From positions 107,543-145,671 of the forward strand of contig DCDZ01000017.1 in NCBI GenBank assembly GCA_002316675.1: a stretch of DNA of 38,129 nt, given 5' to 3'. The DNA is from Tyzzerella sp. UBA1042 (GTDB lineage Bacteria; Bacillota; Clostridia; Lachnospirales; Anaerotignaceae). The notes under the pieces are model-generated. The model was not told the origin of the DNA, ran no database searches, and was given only the letters and a program-made list of their open reading frames with translations. Shown here one piece after another: positions 22,036 to 31,077 of this stretch. The position numbers were made by a program, and so were the translations under genes. Every line of letters starts with the position of its first letter. Position 1 is the first letter of the stretch.

Positions 22036-24630
22036 ATGGATAAACTCTGGATGAGGAAAAAAGAGGAGCTGTTTCAAGAATATGCAACCTCAAGGCGGGG
22101 GCTTTCCCCGGAAGAAGCAAGCCTGCGTTTGGAAAAGTACGGTGAAAACAAGCTGAAGGAGGGCAAGCGCAAGGGCGTTGCCCAAGTATTCTTTGAGCAA
22201 TTTGCGGATCTTTTGGTGCTGATTTTGATTGCGGCAGCCATTATTTCCGCACTGACAGGGGGCATAGAAGGTACCATTGTCATTATTTTGGTTTTGATTT
22301 TAAACGCAATTCTGGGCACGGTGCAGCATTTTAAGGCGGAGAAATCATTGGAGAGCCTAAAGGCCATGTCCGCACCCAATGCCCGGGTGATTCGGGACGG
22401 AGAAAAAATAGAGGTTTCTGCCATCCATTTGGTTCCCGGCGATATTTTGCTTCTGGAAGCGGGAGATGTGGCGGCGGCGGATGGCCGTATTTTAGAAAAC
22501 CATTCCCTGCAGGTGAGCGAAAGTGCTCTGACGGGGGAATCGGAAAATGTAAATAAGTCCGCGGACTTGATTGAAACAGAAGAGCTGGCCTTGGGCGACC
22601 GTTTGAATATGGTTTTCAGCGGCTCCCTCATTTCCTACGGACGTGCCGTGGTTTTGATTACCGGCACAGGGATGGACACGGAGATTGGTAAAATTGCCAA
22701 TTTAATGGCCTCTGCCCAGGAAAAGGCAACCCCACTGCAAAGAAGCTTGGATGATTTTTCAAAGAAGCTTTCCTTTGTTATTTTGGTAATTTGTGTTCTT
22801 GTGTTTGGCCTTGGCGTTTGGAGAGGGCAGCCCTTGGCAGAGGCGCTGATGTTTGCCGTTGCCTTGGCGGTAGCGGCAATTCCCGAGGCGTTAAGTTCTA
22901 TTGTGACCATTGGGCTGGCCATTGGTACCCAAAAAATGGCCAAAGAAAATGCCATTATCAAAAACCTGCGTGCAGTGGAAAGTTTGGGCTGTGTTTCTGT
23001 CATCTGTTCAGATAAAACGGGGACGCTGACCCAAAATAAAATGACGGTGAAAAAGGTGTTTACCCTCGGAGGCACCACCGATGCCGATGATGTGGATTGC
23101 GGGAAAAAGACCCATGCAGAATTGATTATGTCAGGGGTTTTGTGCAATGACGGCGCCATCAGCAAGGATGCCCAAATCGGCGACCCTACGGAAACGGCTT
23201 TGTTGAGCTTTTGCCGAAAAACCGGCGGGAATGAAGGGGATACCCGCATGAAATTTCCCCGTTTGGCAGAGCTGCCCTTTGATTCCGACCGTAAGCTGAT
23301 GTCAACCCTCCATCAAATTGAGAGAAGCTATGTGATGATGACAAAGGGCGCTCCCGATGTATTATTATCAAGATGCAAAAATGCTGTGGAGGACGGAAAA
23401 ATTCGCCTCATTACCCAGAAGGATATGGACAGGATTATTGAAGAAAACCAAGCATTTTCCTCCCAAGGCCTGCGTGTTTTGGCATTTGGGAAAAAGGAGA
23501 TCAGCGCACAGAGAGCCCTTTCTCTTGAGGATGAAGAGGATTTGACGTTTATCGGGCTGATTGCCATGATGGATCCCCCTCGTTTGGAATCTGCGCCTGC
23601 TGTTGCGGACTGTCTGCGGGCAGGCATTCGCCCTGTCATGATCACGGGGGATCATAAGGTGACAGCCTCTGCTATTGCAAGGGAAATCGGGATTTTACAG
23701 GAGGGGGACAGAGCCGTTGAGGGTGCCGAGCTAGAGCATATCAGTGACGAGGAATTGCGGGATAAGGTAAAGGAGATTTCCGTTTATGCCCGTGTTTCTC
23801 CCGAGCATAAAATTCGTATTGTGCGGGCTTGGCAGGAAAATGGCTGTATTGCCGCAATGACCGGCGACGGTGTAAACGATGCACCAGCGTTAAAGCAGGC
23901 GGACATCGGTATTGCCATGGGGATTACGGGAACCGAGGTATCCAAGGATGCGGCGTCAATGATTTTGACGGATGATAATTTTGCTACCATTGTAAAAGCC
24001 GTGGGCAACGGCCGTAATGTTTATGCAAACATCAAAAATTCCATTCAATTCCTGCTTTCCGGTAACCTTGCGGGAATTCTGACCGTACTATACACCTCCT
24101 TTTTGGGGCTGCCTTTGCCCTTTACGGCAGTACAGCTTTTGTTTATCAATTTATTGACAGACAGCTTGCCTGCTTTGGCGGTGAATATGGAAAAACCTAC
24201 GGGGGATTTATTGAATGATAAGCCTAGAGACCCGAAGGAAAGCATTTTGACCCATGATTTTATCAAGAGATTGGTGTTACAGGGGGGGATGATTGCCGCT
24301 GTAACGGTAATCGCATTCTATATCGGCATGGGGGTAAACAATGGCATGGCTTCCACCATGGCCTTTGCCACCCTTTGTATGTCCCGATTGTTCCACGGGT
24401 TCAACTGCAGGGGCACACGCTCCCTGTTCCGTTTGCCCAATAATCCCTACAGCTACGGTGCCTTTGCCATCGGCGGGATTTTATTGATGGTGGTACTGTT
24501 GTTTTCCGGCCTGCACGGTTTATTTGATATTGACAATGCCCTCACCGGAGCCCATATTTTACAGATCATTGGGTTGGCGCTGATTCCGACACTGGTGATT
24601 CAGGCAGAGCGTTTTGCCAGAGGAAAATAA
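22036..24630 (+). CDS. P-type cation-transporting ATPase (P2 class; Ca2+/Mn2+ exporter)
   Basis: An 864-aa cation pump. Landmarks: cation-ATPase N domain (1-70), actuator TGES at 166-169, phosphorylated Asp326 in DKTGTLT, hinge TGDGVNDAP near 610, and about ten membrane helices. In M4 the ion-binding motif reads PEALSS (from residue 283), unlike the PEGLP of SERCA-type calcium pumps, as expected for a divergent substrate group. Start: ATG 22036, 7 nt after AAGGAG; an ATG at 22030 is too close to it. The Mn2+ riboswitch upstream makes Mn2+ export the most likely role; Ca2+ cannot be excluded. Confidence 0.9.
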   Translation: MDKLWMRKKEELFQEYATSRRGLSPEEASLRLEKYGENKLKEGKRKGVAQVFFEQFADLLVLILIAAAIISALTGGIEGTIVIILVLILNAILGTVQHFKAEKSLESLKAMSAPNARVIRDGEKIEVSAIHLVPGDILLLEAGDVAAADGRILENHSLQVSESALTGESENVNKSADLIETEELALGDRLNMVFSGSLISYGRAVVLITGTGMDTEIGKIANLMASAQEKATPLQRSLDDFSKKLSFVILVICVLVFGLGVWRGQPLAEALMFAVALAVAAIPEALSSIVTIGLAIGTQKMAKENAIIKNLRAVESLGCVSVICSDKTGTLTQNKMTVKKVFTLGGTTDADDVDCGKKTHAELIMSGVLCNDGAISKDAQIGDPTETALLSFCRKTGGNEGDTRMKFPRLAELPFDSDRKLMSTLHQIERSYVMMTKGAPDVLLSRCKNAVEDGKIRLITQKDMDRIIEENQAFSSQGLRVLAFGKKEISAQRALSLEDEEDLTFIGLIAMMDPPRLESAPAVADCLRAGIRPVMITGDHKVTASAIAREIGILQEGDRAVEGAELEHISDEELRDKVKEISVYARVSPEHKIRIVRAWQENGCIAAMTGDGVNDAPALKQADIGIAMGITGTEVSKDAASMILTDDNFATIVKAVGNGRNVYANIKNSIQFLLSGNLAGILTVLYTSFLGLPLPFTAVQLLFINLLTDSLPALAVNMEKPTGDLLNDKPRDPKESILTHDFIKRLVLQGGMIAAVTVIAFYIGMGVNNGMASTMAFATLCMSRLFHGFNCRGTRSLFRLPNNPYSYGAFAIGGILLMVVLLFSGLHGLFDIDNALTGAHILQIIGLALIPTLVIQAERFARGK

Positions 24631-24651
24631 AAAAATGTTTTTTCTACGAAA

Positions 24652-24680
24652 AAAAGGGTGTTCCGAAGATTCACCCTTTT
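24652..24680 (+). terminator. Terminator of the P-type ATPase gene
   Basis: AAAAGGGTG and CACCCTTTT form a perfect 9-bp stem, 21 nt after the stop. Confidence 0.85.
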
Positions 24681-24816
24681 ACTGTAGAGAAAAAGGATTT
24701 TATGGAGGAAAGGCTTAGAAAACCAATGGTTTTCCAAATGGAATCGTTTTGCGGCATTTATTTCTCCAAAATGTAAGAGCCCAGCTTGTAAGGATTTACA
24801 AAGCAAATCTTCCACG

Positions 24817-24849
24817 AAAAAAGGTGCCGACAAAGTCTGCACCTTTTTT
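24817..24849 (-). terminator. Terminator of tex
   Basis: AAAAAAGGTGC and GCACCTTTTTT form an 11-bp perfect stem flanked by A and T runs, directly after the tex stop on the minus strand. Confidence 0.85.
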
Positions 24850-24854
24850 GTTGT

Positions 24855-26990
24855 TTAGTCTACGTTTTTCATGGTAAGAGAAATTCTTTTTTTCTCAATA
24901 TCCACAGAAAGCACCCGTACCTTTACCGTATCCCCCAGCTTGACAGCCTCCAGAGGATGCTTGATGAAGCGGTTGCAGATTTGAGAGATATGCACCAAGC
25001 CATCCTGATGGACGCCGATATCCACAAACACACCAAAGTCGATGACATTACGCACTGTGCCTGTCAGCACCATGCCCTCCTGCAAATCCTCCATAGAAAG
25101 GACATCGCTGCGCAAAATGGGAAGGGGTGCGTCCTCCCGAGGGTCACGTCCCGGTTTTTCCAGCTCCTTCATAATATCCTGCAGGGTCGGCAGGCCGATT
25201 TCCAGGGTCTCCGCCATTTTTTCCGGGGAGGCTATTTTTTTGCCAAGGCCTGTCACCTGTTTTTTTGCCACGTCTTCTAAGGTAAAGCCGCAGGCCGTCA
25301 ACAGTTTTTCCGCCGCCTTATAGCTTTCCGGGTGAACCCCAGTGTGGTCTAAGGCCATGGGGCTTTCCGGGATGCGCAAAAAGCCGGCGCACTGCAAAAA
25401 GGCCTTCGGCCCCAGCTTTGGCACCTTCAGCAACTCCTTTCTGCTTTTAAATCTTCCATTTTCTTCCCGATACCGCAGAATATTTTTGGCAACGGTGCTG
25501 TTAATGCCCGCCACATAGGAAAGAAGGGCAGGGCTTGCCGTATTCAAATCCACACCCACGCTGTTTACACAATCCTCAACCACGCCGCCTAAGGCCTCCC
25601 CAAGACGTTTCTGGTTCATATCATGCTGATATTGCCCCACACCGATGGATTTCGGGTCTATTTTGACCAATTCCGCCAAGGGGTCCTGTATTCTTCTGCC
25701 AATGGAAACGGCACTGCGCAGGGATACATCATACTGGGGAAATTCCTCCGCACCCAGCTTGGAGGCGGAATACACGGAAGCCCCTGCCTCGTTGGTGATG
25801 ATATACTGCACCTTACGATTGATGCCCTTCAGCACTTGGGCAACAAATTGCTCCGACTCTCTGGAGGCGGTGCCGTTGCCGATGGAAATCAGCTCCACGC
25901 CATAGGCTTCAATGAGCTGCTTTAAGGTTTTTTCCGCCGCTTCCTTCTTATTTTGGGGCGGTGTTGGGTAAATGACCGCAGTTTCCAAGGGCTTGCCTGT
26001 TTCGTCAATCACCGCAAGCTTGCACCCTGTACGGAAGGCCGGGTCTAACGCCAAAACCACCTTGCCAGCAATGGGGGGCTGTAATAAAAGCTGCTTTAAA
26101 TTTTCCTGAAAAACACCCAAAGCTGCGTCTTCTGCTTTTTCCGTAAAATCGTTGCGCAGCTCCCGCTCCAAGGAAGGGGCAATCAAACGTTTATAGCTGT
26201 CTGCAATCACTTCCTCCAAAATTTCCGCCGTAGGGCTGTTTTTCCGAATAACGCTGCGGCCTATTTTTTCAAAAAGCCGTTCGTCCTCCTCCTGTATTTT
26301 TACAGAGAGGAAGCCTTCCTTTTCCCCACGGTTCATGGCCAAAATGCGGTGAGAAGCAATGGTTTTCAAAGGCTCGCTGTATTCATAATACATCTCGTAA
26401 ACCGAAGGCTCATCCTTGGCTTTCTGTGACACCAAAAGACTGTTTTTTATCCATTCCTCCCGCAGGAATTTACGAATGTCTGCATCATCGGAAAGTTGCT
26501 CCGCCAAAATATCCTTTGCACCTGCCAAGGCTTCCTCCGCAGAGGCAACCCCTTTTTCTTCGTCAATAAAAAGGGCGGCATAGTCTCCCAAGGGGGCCGT
26601 CTGTGCCCAGATTTTTTCCGCCAAAGGCTCCAAGCCTTTTTCCTTGGCAATGGAGGCTCTAGTACGGCGTTTTGGGCGGTAAGGGCGGTAAATATCGTCA
26701 ATTTCTGTTTGTGTTACGGCGGCGTCTAATTTTTGCGCCAATGCCTCGGTAAGCATACCCAGCTCTGAGATAGAGGAACGCACTTGTTCTCTTTTTTCCT
26801 CAAGACTTCGGAGGGCGGTGAGCCGTTCTGCAAGCTGACGAATGATTTGATCATCCAAGGAGCCTGTCATTTCCTTGCGGTAACGAGCGATAAAGGGGAC
26901 GGTATTCCCTTCATCCAAAAGCTTCACCGTATTTTCAATTTGTGAGGGCTTAATTGCCAGTTCCTGTTGCAATTGTTTCAAAATATCCAT
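24855..26990 (-). CDS. tex: RNA-binding protein Tex (S1 domain)
   Basis: A 711-aa cytoplasmic nucleic-acid-binding protein of the Tex/Spt6 family. In order: N-terminal helical region (NTVPFIARYRKEMTG near residues 28-42, the family hallmark), YqgF-like domain (LALDPAFRTGCKLAVIDE near 320), tandem helix-hairpin-helix (NTASPALLSYVAGI, near 495) and C-terminal S1 domain (about 630-705). The ATG at 26990 has AAGG about 9 nt upstream, better than the ATG at 26999, which touches it. Tex influences transcription and RNA stability; it is a stand-alone housekeeping gene here. Confidence 0.96.
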   Translation of the reverse strand: MDILKQLQQELAIKPSQIENTVKLLDEGNTVPFIARYRKEMTGSLDDQIIRQLAERLTALRSLEEKREQVRSSISELGMLTEALAQKLDAAVTQTEIDDIYRPYRPKRRTRASIAKEKGLEPLAEKIWAQTAPLGDYAALFIDEEKGVASAEEALAGAKDILAEQLSDDADIRKFLREEWIKNSLLVSQKAKDEPSVYEMYYEYSEPLKTIASHRILAMNRGEKEGFLSVKIQEEDERLFEKIGRSVIRKNSPTAEILEEVIADSYKRLIAPSLERELRNDFTEKAEDAALGVFQENLKQLLLQPPIAGKVVLALDPAFRTGCKLAVIDETGKPLETAVIYPTPPQNKKEAAEKTLKQLIEAYGVELISIGNGTASRESEQFVAQVLKGINRKVQYIITNEAGASVYSASKLGAEEFPQYDVSLRSAVSIGRRIQDPLAELVKIDPKSIGVGQYQHDMNQKRLGEALGGVVEDCVNSVGVDLNTASPALLSYVAGINSTVAKNILRYREENGRFKSRKELLKVPKLGPKAFLQCAGFLRIPESPMALDHTGVHPESYKAAEKLLTACGFTLEDVAKKQVTGLGKKIASPEKMAETLEIGLPTLQDIMKELEKPGRDPREDAPLPILRSDVLSMEDLQEGMVLTGTVRNVIDFGVFVDIGVHQDGLVHISQICNRFIKHPLEAVKLGDTVKVRVLSVDIEKKRISLTMKNVD

Positions 26991-27063
26991 GTTGGTCATC
27001 CTTTATGTTTGATAGAGCATTCACTTGAAAATCTACAAGGGAAGCCTTGAAAAGATTTTTAAT

Positions 27064-28107
27064 CTATATACTATATACAGCCCAAAGTGCATTTAATTTT
27101 TCTTTGCAGGCTTCGGCGGTATCCGTTAATGTGTAGCCGTTAAATGCACCAAGGGTTTTTCTCACAAAGCCACGCTGGATTAAATAATCCAAGTGGGCCA
27201 TGGTTTCCCCTACGGCAAACCACCGCTGGGAAAGAGGGAACTCCTCCCAAGCTTTGCCCCGCATGGACCATTTTAAACAAGAGCCGATTTGGGTTGCGTG
27301 GGCATCGGGAAAGCTGGCAATGGCATCAATGGTTTCCTCCAGGCGAAGCAGATGATGATGGAGAATTTCTTCAATGCGCACATAAACATCCATCTCATTT
27401 TTTCTGTGGGAAGGCAAAACCGTTTTCATATCAAAGGTGCGGATTTTTACCAAGCTGTCCAAATAATTCCCCAGAGAATCCTCCACGCCTACCCAAGAGG
27501 TGATATTCGGCGTAATATCAAACAAAATATGATCGCCGGAGAACAGCAGTTTTTCCGCAGGGAGATATAGGCAGGTTTGCCCCGGCGTATGCCCCGGCAC
27601 AGAAACGCACTGAAAGGTATAGGCGCCCACAGAGAGCAAATCGCCGTCGGCCACAGTGACGGTGTCAAAATAATAATCCGCCTCAAAGCCCCTTGCGGGG
27701 TTTTCCTTCATGAGCCAATGAATCTGCTCTTCTGTAAAGCCTTCTTTGCGGTAAAGTTCATCGAAGGTGTCCCAACGGTTGCCGTTTAAAATCCAGCCCA
27801 AATAGTCATAATCGGTTTTGCTCATATAAATTTTTCCGGGCTTTCCATGCATCAGCGCAGGGGCAAGGCCGGAATGGTCGGAATGGAGATGGGTAAGAAA
27901 CAAATTGGTTTTCTCCCAGTTTACATTTAACTCTTGCAGCCCTAAAAGCAGGGCATCCTTGCACTCAGGGCGGTTAAAGCCCGTATCCAAAATCAGGCTT
28001 TCGTCTCCATCCTGCACCACATAGCAGTTTAAATTTTTTAGCGGATTATTGGGCAGGGGGACATCTATTTTATAAATCGTCGGATTTTCGTAAACTTTTG
28101 TAATCAT
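27064..28107 (-). CDS. Metallo-beta-lactamase-fold hydrolase
   Basis: A 347-aa cytoplasmic protein with the MBL metal motif HLHSDHSG near residue 93, a second-shell VPGHTPG motif near 170, GDH near 190 and a conserved LPSHR near 235. The C-terminal 100 residues are helical (winged-helix-like), as in MBL proteins that act on thioesters or lactones. Substrate not assignable. It shares its direction with tex 73 nt downstream and is divergent from the XRE regulator gene. Confidence 0.87.
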   Translation of the reverse strand: MITKVYENPTIYKIDVPLPNNPLKNLNCYVVQDGDESLILDTGFNRPECKDALLLGLQELNVNWEKTNLFLTHLHSDHSGLAPALMHGKPGKIYMSKTDYDYLGWILNGNRWDTFDELYRKEGFTEEQIHWLMKENPARGFEADYYFDTVTVADGDLLSVGAYTFQCVSVPGHTPGQTCLYLPAEKLLFSGDHILFDITPNITSWVGVEDSLGNYLDSLVKIRTFDMKTVLPSHRKNEMDVYVRIEEILHHHLLRLEETIDAIASFPDAHATQIGSCLKWSMRGKAWEEFPLSQRWFAVGETMAHLDYLIQRGFVRKTLGAFNGYTLTDTAEACKEKLNALWAVYSI

Positions 28108-28224
28108 TTTCAGATTCCTTTCCTCTTTTGCGAAATGCTTTAGTCTACAGTATAATGGGAAACGGTATTTTTCACAAGAAAAACCCTAAAATGCAAAATA
28201 TTTCATTTTTAATGTAATATATAA

Positions 28225-28253
28225 TTGACATTTAGAAAAATATATTGTATAAA
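28225..28253 (+). promoter_or_regulatory. Promoter of the XRE/membrane-protein pair
   Basis: TTGACA (28225-28230), a 17-bp spacer and TATAAA (28248-28253), 27 nt before the start codon. Confidence 0.85.
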
Positions 28254-28279
28254 TGAAGTGTGAGAAAGGAAGTGGTGAA

Positions 28280-28480
28280 ATGAAAAACCTGAAAATAAAA
28301 TCGGCACGGGCGTCCCTTGATCTTTCTCAGGAGGAGCTGGCGGGGCTGGTGGGGGTAACAAGGCAGACCATTGGCATGATTGAAGCGGGGAAATATAACC
28401 CAACCCTTAATTTATGCATTGCCCTTTGCAAGGCACTGGGAAAGACGCTGGATGAATTATTTTGGGAAGAAGAAAAATAG
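28280..28480 (+). CDS. Short XRE-family transcriptional regulator
   Basis: A 66-aa protein that is essentially one Cro/CI helix-turn-helix (SQEELAGLVGVTRQTIGMIEAGKYNPTL, roughly residues 16-45) with the C-terminal LGKTLDELF helix. The ATG at 28280 has GGAAGTGG just upstream. Such one-domain regulators often sit ahead of a membrane-protein gene that they co-regulate, as here. Confidence 0.92.
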   Translation: MKNLKIKSARASLDLSQEELAGLVGVTRQTIGMIEAGKYNPTLNLCIALCKALGKTLDELFWEEEK

Positions 28481-28492
28481 GAGGGGTTTATT

Positions 28493-28930
28493 ATGAAAAT
28501 AAAAGACGAAAGAGTGGAACAATACAAAAATAAAATTTATGCAGAATTTTTTCAGTATGTATATCTGTTTATTGTGGCGTCCTTTGTGATAAAGTCATTG
28601 TATTTTAAAATGGATTTCTCACAATGCATTACAGAGTATGTGATTATGGTTGCAGCACCCCTTTACCAAATGGTGCGCAGCCGCCAATTAGGGGTGGTGC
28701 TTGCCACAAAGCTGCGCCAACAAATGAGCCCAAGGAGAAATATCATAACGGCAATTCTTGGGATTGCACTATTCTTGTTGGTTTGGTTTACCAGCGGTCG
28801 TCAAGTATCGGCAGAGTTTGCCATTTCGTATATTGTAACCTTCTGTGTGGTATTTTTTCTGGTGCGCATTGTTTTTATCCGTTTGGAGGAGCGCCGTTTG
28901 AAAAAATTGGAGAAAGAATATGAGGAGTAA
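28493..28930 (+). CDS. Membrane protein co-transcribed with the XRE regulator
   Basis: A 145-aa protein with four predicted helices (about residues 18-34, 42-58, 86-102 and 108-128), a basic N-terminal segment beginning KIKDERVEQYKNKIYAEFF, and a highly charged C-terminal helix (RLEERRLKKLEKEYEE). It starts 12 nt after the regulator with AGGAGG upstream. This fits the DUF6773-like families that regularly follow short XRE genes in Firmicutes; function unknown. Confidence 0.75.
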   Translation: MKIKDERVEQYKNKIYAEFFQYVYLFIVASFVIKSLYFKMDFSQCITEYVIMVAAPLYQMVRSRQLGVVLATKLRQQMSPRRNIITAILGIALFLLVWFTSGRQVSAEFAISYIVTFCVVFFLVRIVFIRLEERRLKKLEKEYEE

Positions 28931-29084
28931 GGACAAATTGCTGAAAAAATAGAGAAAAGCTGAAAAAAGCCTTGCAGAAACAGGATATTTATGATAACTT
29001 ATTTTAGTATCGGTAGGTATGCCGATATAATCCTTGTTCTCCCAAATGGGGAGAGCCATATGTCCAAAAGGAGGTGTAACCCAC

Positions 29085-29372
29085 ATGAACAAATACGAAT
29101 TAGCTATGGTTTTAAGTCCCGCACTGGACGAAGAAGGCAGAGTGGAAGAAGTGGCGAAGGTTCAGGCCACTTTGGAAAGATTCGGCGCGAAGATTGAAAA
29201 AGTTGATGACTGGGGCAAGAGAAAGCTTGCTTACGAAATTAAAAAAGTAAACGAAGGTTTCTTCAGCTTCACAACATTTGAATCTCCTGCCGAGGCTCCC
29301 GCAGAAATTGAAGCTCGTATGCGTATTATGGAAAGCGTTTTACGCTATCTCATTATTCGCAAAGAGGCGTAA
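29085..29372 (+). CDS. rpsF: 30S ribosomal protein S6
   Basis: A 95-aa ribosomal protein, full length, with the S6 pattern MNKYELAMVLSP, KVDDWGKRKLAYEIKK and IMESVLRYLIIR. The ATG at 29085 follows AAGGAGG by 9 nt; earlier in-frame codons are leader. First gene of rpsF-ssb-rpsR. A TATAAT box lies at 29026-29031; in many bacteria S6:S18 represses this operon through leader RNA, but I cannot prove that motif here. Confidence 0.97.
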   Translation: MNKYELAMVLSPALDEEGRVEEVAKVQATLERFGAKIEKVDDWGKRKLAYEIKKVNEGFFSFTTFESPAEAPAEIEARMRIMESVLRYLIIRKEA

Positions 29373-29387
29373 GAAGGAGGGAATCCT

Positions 29388-29819
29388 ATGAATAAAGTGA
29401 TTCTTATGGGCAGATTGACCAGAGACCCCGAGGTAAGATATTCCCAGGGGAACGAGCCTTTGGCAGTGGCCAGATACTCTTTGGCGGTAAACCGCCGTTT
29501 CAAACGTCAGGGCGAGCCCGATGCTGACTTTATCAATTGTGTTTCTTTTGGTAAAGCAGGCGAATTCGCGGAGAAATACTTCAAAAAAGGTCAGATGGTT
29601 AGCGTTGTCGGCAGGCTTCAGGTGCGCTCTTGGGAAGACAATGAGGGCAAAAAGCGCTGGAGCACAGACGTTGTGGTGGAAGAACAATACTTTGCGGAAA
29701 GCAAGGCATCCTTTGAAAGCCATAAAAACGATGCCCCTGCGGCGCCGAAGCAGACAGCCCAGGCCGACGGCTTTTATCCCATTGATGAAAGCATCGAAGA
29801 TGACGATCTGCCCTTCTAA
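29388..29819 (+). CDS. ssb: Single-stranded DNA-binding protein
   Basis: A 143-aa SSB. Residues 1-105 form the OB-fold (NKVILMGRLTRDPEVRYSQ, INCVSFGKAGEFAEKYFKKGQ, GRLQVRSWE), then a short Ala/Gln-rich linker and the acidic tip DDDLPF that recruits repair and replication proteins. GGAGG precedes the ATG. It lies 15 nt after rpsF. Confidence 0.97.
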   Translation: MNKVILMGRLTRDPEVRYSQGNEPLAVARYSLAVNRRFKRQGEPDADFINCVSFGKAGEFAEKYFKKGQMVSVVGRLQVRSWEDNEGKKRWSTDVVVEEQYFAESKASFESHKNDAPAAPKQTAQADGFYPIDESIEDDDLPF

Positions 29820-29846
29820 AATTCAGTTGAGAAGGAGGACTTAGAC

Positions 29847-30077
29847 ATGATTCAGAAAAAACGTGGTCGTAGAAAAAAACGCGTTTGCCAATGTTGTGCT
29901 GATAAAATAACAACAGTTGATTATAAGGATGTAAATAAGCTGAGAAGATATATTTCCGAAAGAGGAAAAATCCTTCCCAGAAGAATTACAGGCAACTGCG
30001 CAAAGCACCAGAGAGCGTTGACAACTGCCATTAAGAGAGCAAGACACGTAGCCTTGATCCCTTATACACAGGATTAA
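29847..30077 (+). CDS. rpsR: 30S ribosomal protein S18
   Basis: A 76-aa S18 with the basic N-terminus (KKRGRRKKRVCQCCAD), DYKDVNKLRRYIS and the C-terminal KRARHVALIPYT. A CQCC cysteine cluster near residue 15 marks the zinc-binding (C+) type. AAGGAGG precedes the ATG. Last gene of the operon; a weak GCCC/GGGC hairpin follows at 30087-30102, directly abutting the IS remnant. Confidence 0.97.
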   Translation: MIQKKRGRRKKRVCQCCADKITTVDYKDVNKLRRYISERGKILPRRITGNCAKHQRALTTAIKRARHVALIPYTQD

Positions 30078-30106
30078 AATAAAAAAGCCCCCTTGCTTGG
30101 GCCTAT

Positions 30107-30379
30107 TTGAACTGCCCCAGAATGTACGGACTGTACAAAAAGCGCCCCCGAATGCAAGGAAAAGGAATGAAGCAGGCTGGCACCGAACTTCCATCGGTGT
30201 CAGTTTTGTTTTGAGTTGGATGCGTTCATGATTGTAAAAGTAGATATACTCATCAATCTTAATCTTCTAGTACTTTAATGCGCGTATATGTTCGTTTCAC
30301 AGCAAAATCCCCTAGTGTAGTTTATTATCCTACAGCAGGGGGCCTTTGTCTATTGTCCGTTTTTACTGGTTCAGTTCAA
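30107..30379 (-). mobile_element. Decayed IS3-family insertion sequence remnant
   Basis: The ends TTGAACTG…ACGGAC (30107 onward) and the reverse complement at 30379 form terminal inverted repeats matching at about 20 of 28 positions. Inside, the minus strand (about 30231-30160) encodes the tail of an IS3/IS150-type orfB transposase, IDEYIYFYNHERIQLKTKLT, PMEVR, cut by a stop just upstream. Only 273 bp remain, so it cannot move by itself. An internal hairpin (CCCCT…TAG/CTA…AGGGG) lies at about 30310-30342. I see no clear target duplication. Confidence 0.75.
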
Positions 30380-30383
30380 TTTG

Positions 30384-30405
30384 CCCGGCAAGCCGGGATT
30401 TTTTT
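30384..30405 (+). terminator. Terminator beyond the IS remnant
   Basis: CCCGGC-AA-GCCGGG followed by ATTTTTTT, immediately right of the IS end. It may originally have ended the rpsF-ssb-rpsR transcript before the insertion. Confidence 0.75.
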
Positions 30406-30488
30406 GTTTCCCTGTTTACAAATCCCATAAATTCCAATAGAATAAAGAGACTAGACAAAGCTATATGCAGGGGAAGGGGTTGGCTTAA

Positions 30489-30677
30489 GTGGTATTCGTT
30501 TTGCTTTCTGAAACAGCCAAGCAAACAGAGGAAATGCCGGAGGTGCTGCCTTTGCTTTTGGGATTTTTGGTTGCCTTGGGGCTTTTAAATTTTGGACTGA
30601 GCATGGTTCGGAAAAAAGGCCGGAAGGAGAACAAGAAAAGCCAGGAGGAAACAAAGGAAAAGGATGGGAAGCCTTGA
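30489..30677 (+). CDS. Short single-helix membrane protein
   Basis: A 62-aa protein from a GTG start with AAGGGG about 9 nt upstream. One hydrophobic helix (residues about 18-40, PEVLPLLLGFLVALGLLNFG) is followed by a highly charged Lys/Glu tail. No family recognised. The ribosome binding site and amino-acid composition suggest a real gene, but it is short and without partners. Confidence 0.45.
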   Translation: MVFVLLSETAKQTEEMPEVLPLLLGFLVALGLLNFGLSMVRKKGRKENKKSQEETKEKDGKP

Positions 30678-30738
30678 GTGTGCAGGGGATTTTTGCCAGC
30701 GTATCCAGAACAATGCAGAAAAAACTTGCTATTTGGTG

Positions 30739-30767
30739 TTGACTTTTATTTTAGAAGGATTTATACT
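30739..30767 (+). promoter_or_regulatory. Promoter of ribU
   Basis: TTGACT (30739-30744), 17 bp, TATACT (30762-30767), about 25 nt before the FMN aptamer. Confidence 0.85.
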
Positions 30768-30790
30768 ATGGGTGAAATAAAAATATATAA

Positions 30791-30902
30791 CATTCTTCAG
30801 GGCAGGGTGAAATTCCCGATCGGCGGTAAAGTCCGCGAGCGCATTGCGCAGGATTTGGTGTGATTCCAAAACCGACAGTATAGTCTGGATGGGAGAAGAA
30901 TA
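30791..30902 (+). ncRNA. FMN riboswitch (RFN element)
   Basis: The conserved core is plain: ATTCTTCAGGGCAGGGTG, AAATTCCCGATCGGCGGT, AGTCCGCGAGC, GATTTGGTGTGATTCC, ACCGACAGTATAGTC and GGATGGGAGAAGAAT, with the closing helix ATTCTTC/GAAGAAT. It binds FMN and lowers expression of the riboflavin transporter gene downstream. Confidence 0.97.
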
Positions 30903-30973
30903 AAAGTTTGATGCTTTTCTATGAAAAAGATGTTTTTTCTATGGAGTTGCGTCCGCCTTTATTTTGCTTGTAC

Positions 30974-31000
30974 AGCCTGAAGAATTTCAGGCTTTTTCTT
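30974..31000 (+). terminator. FMN riboswitch terminator
   Basis: AGCCTGAA-GAAT-TTCAGGCT followed by TTTTTC; with FMN bound the transcript would stop here, before ribU. Confidence 0.88.
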
Positions 31001-31077
31001 TTGCAGAAAATGAAAAAGCTCCCTTATGCTTTTGACCATGGTCTGAAAAATTTAGAAAAAAATGGAGGAGAAGACAG

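Noticed and set aside
24703..24777. 24-codon ORF after the P-type ATPase gene
   Set aside because: It lies between two terminators with no promoter or convincing ribosome binding site.
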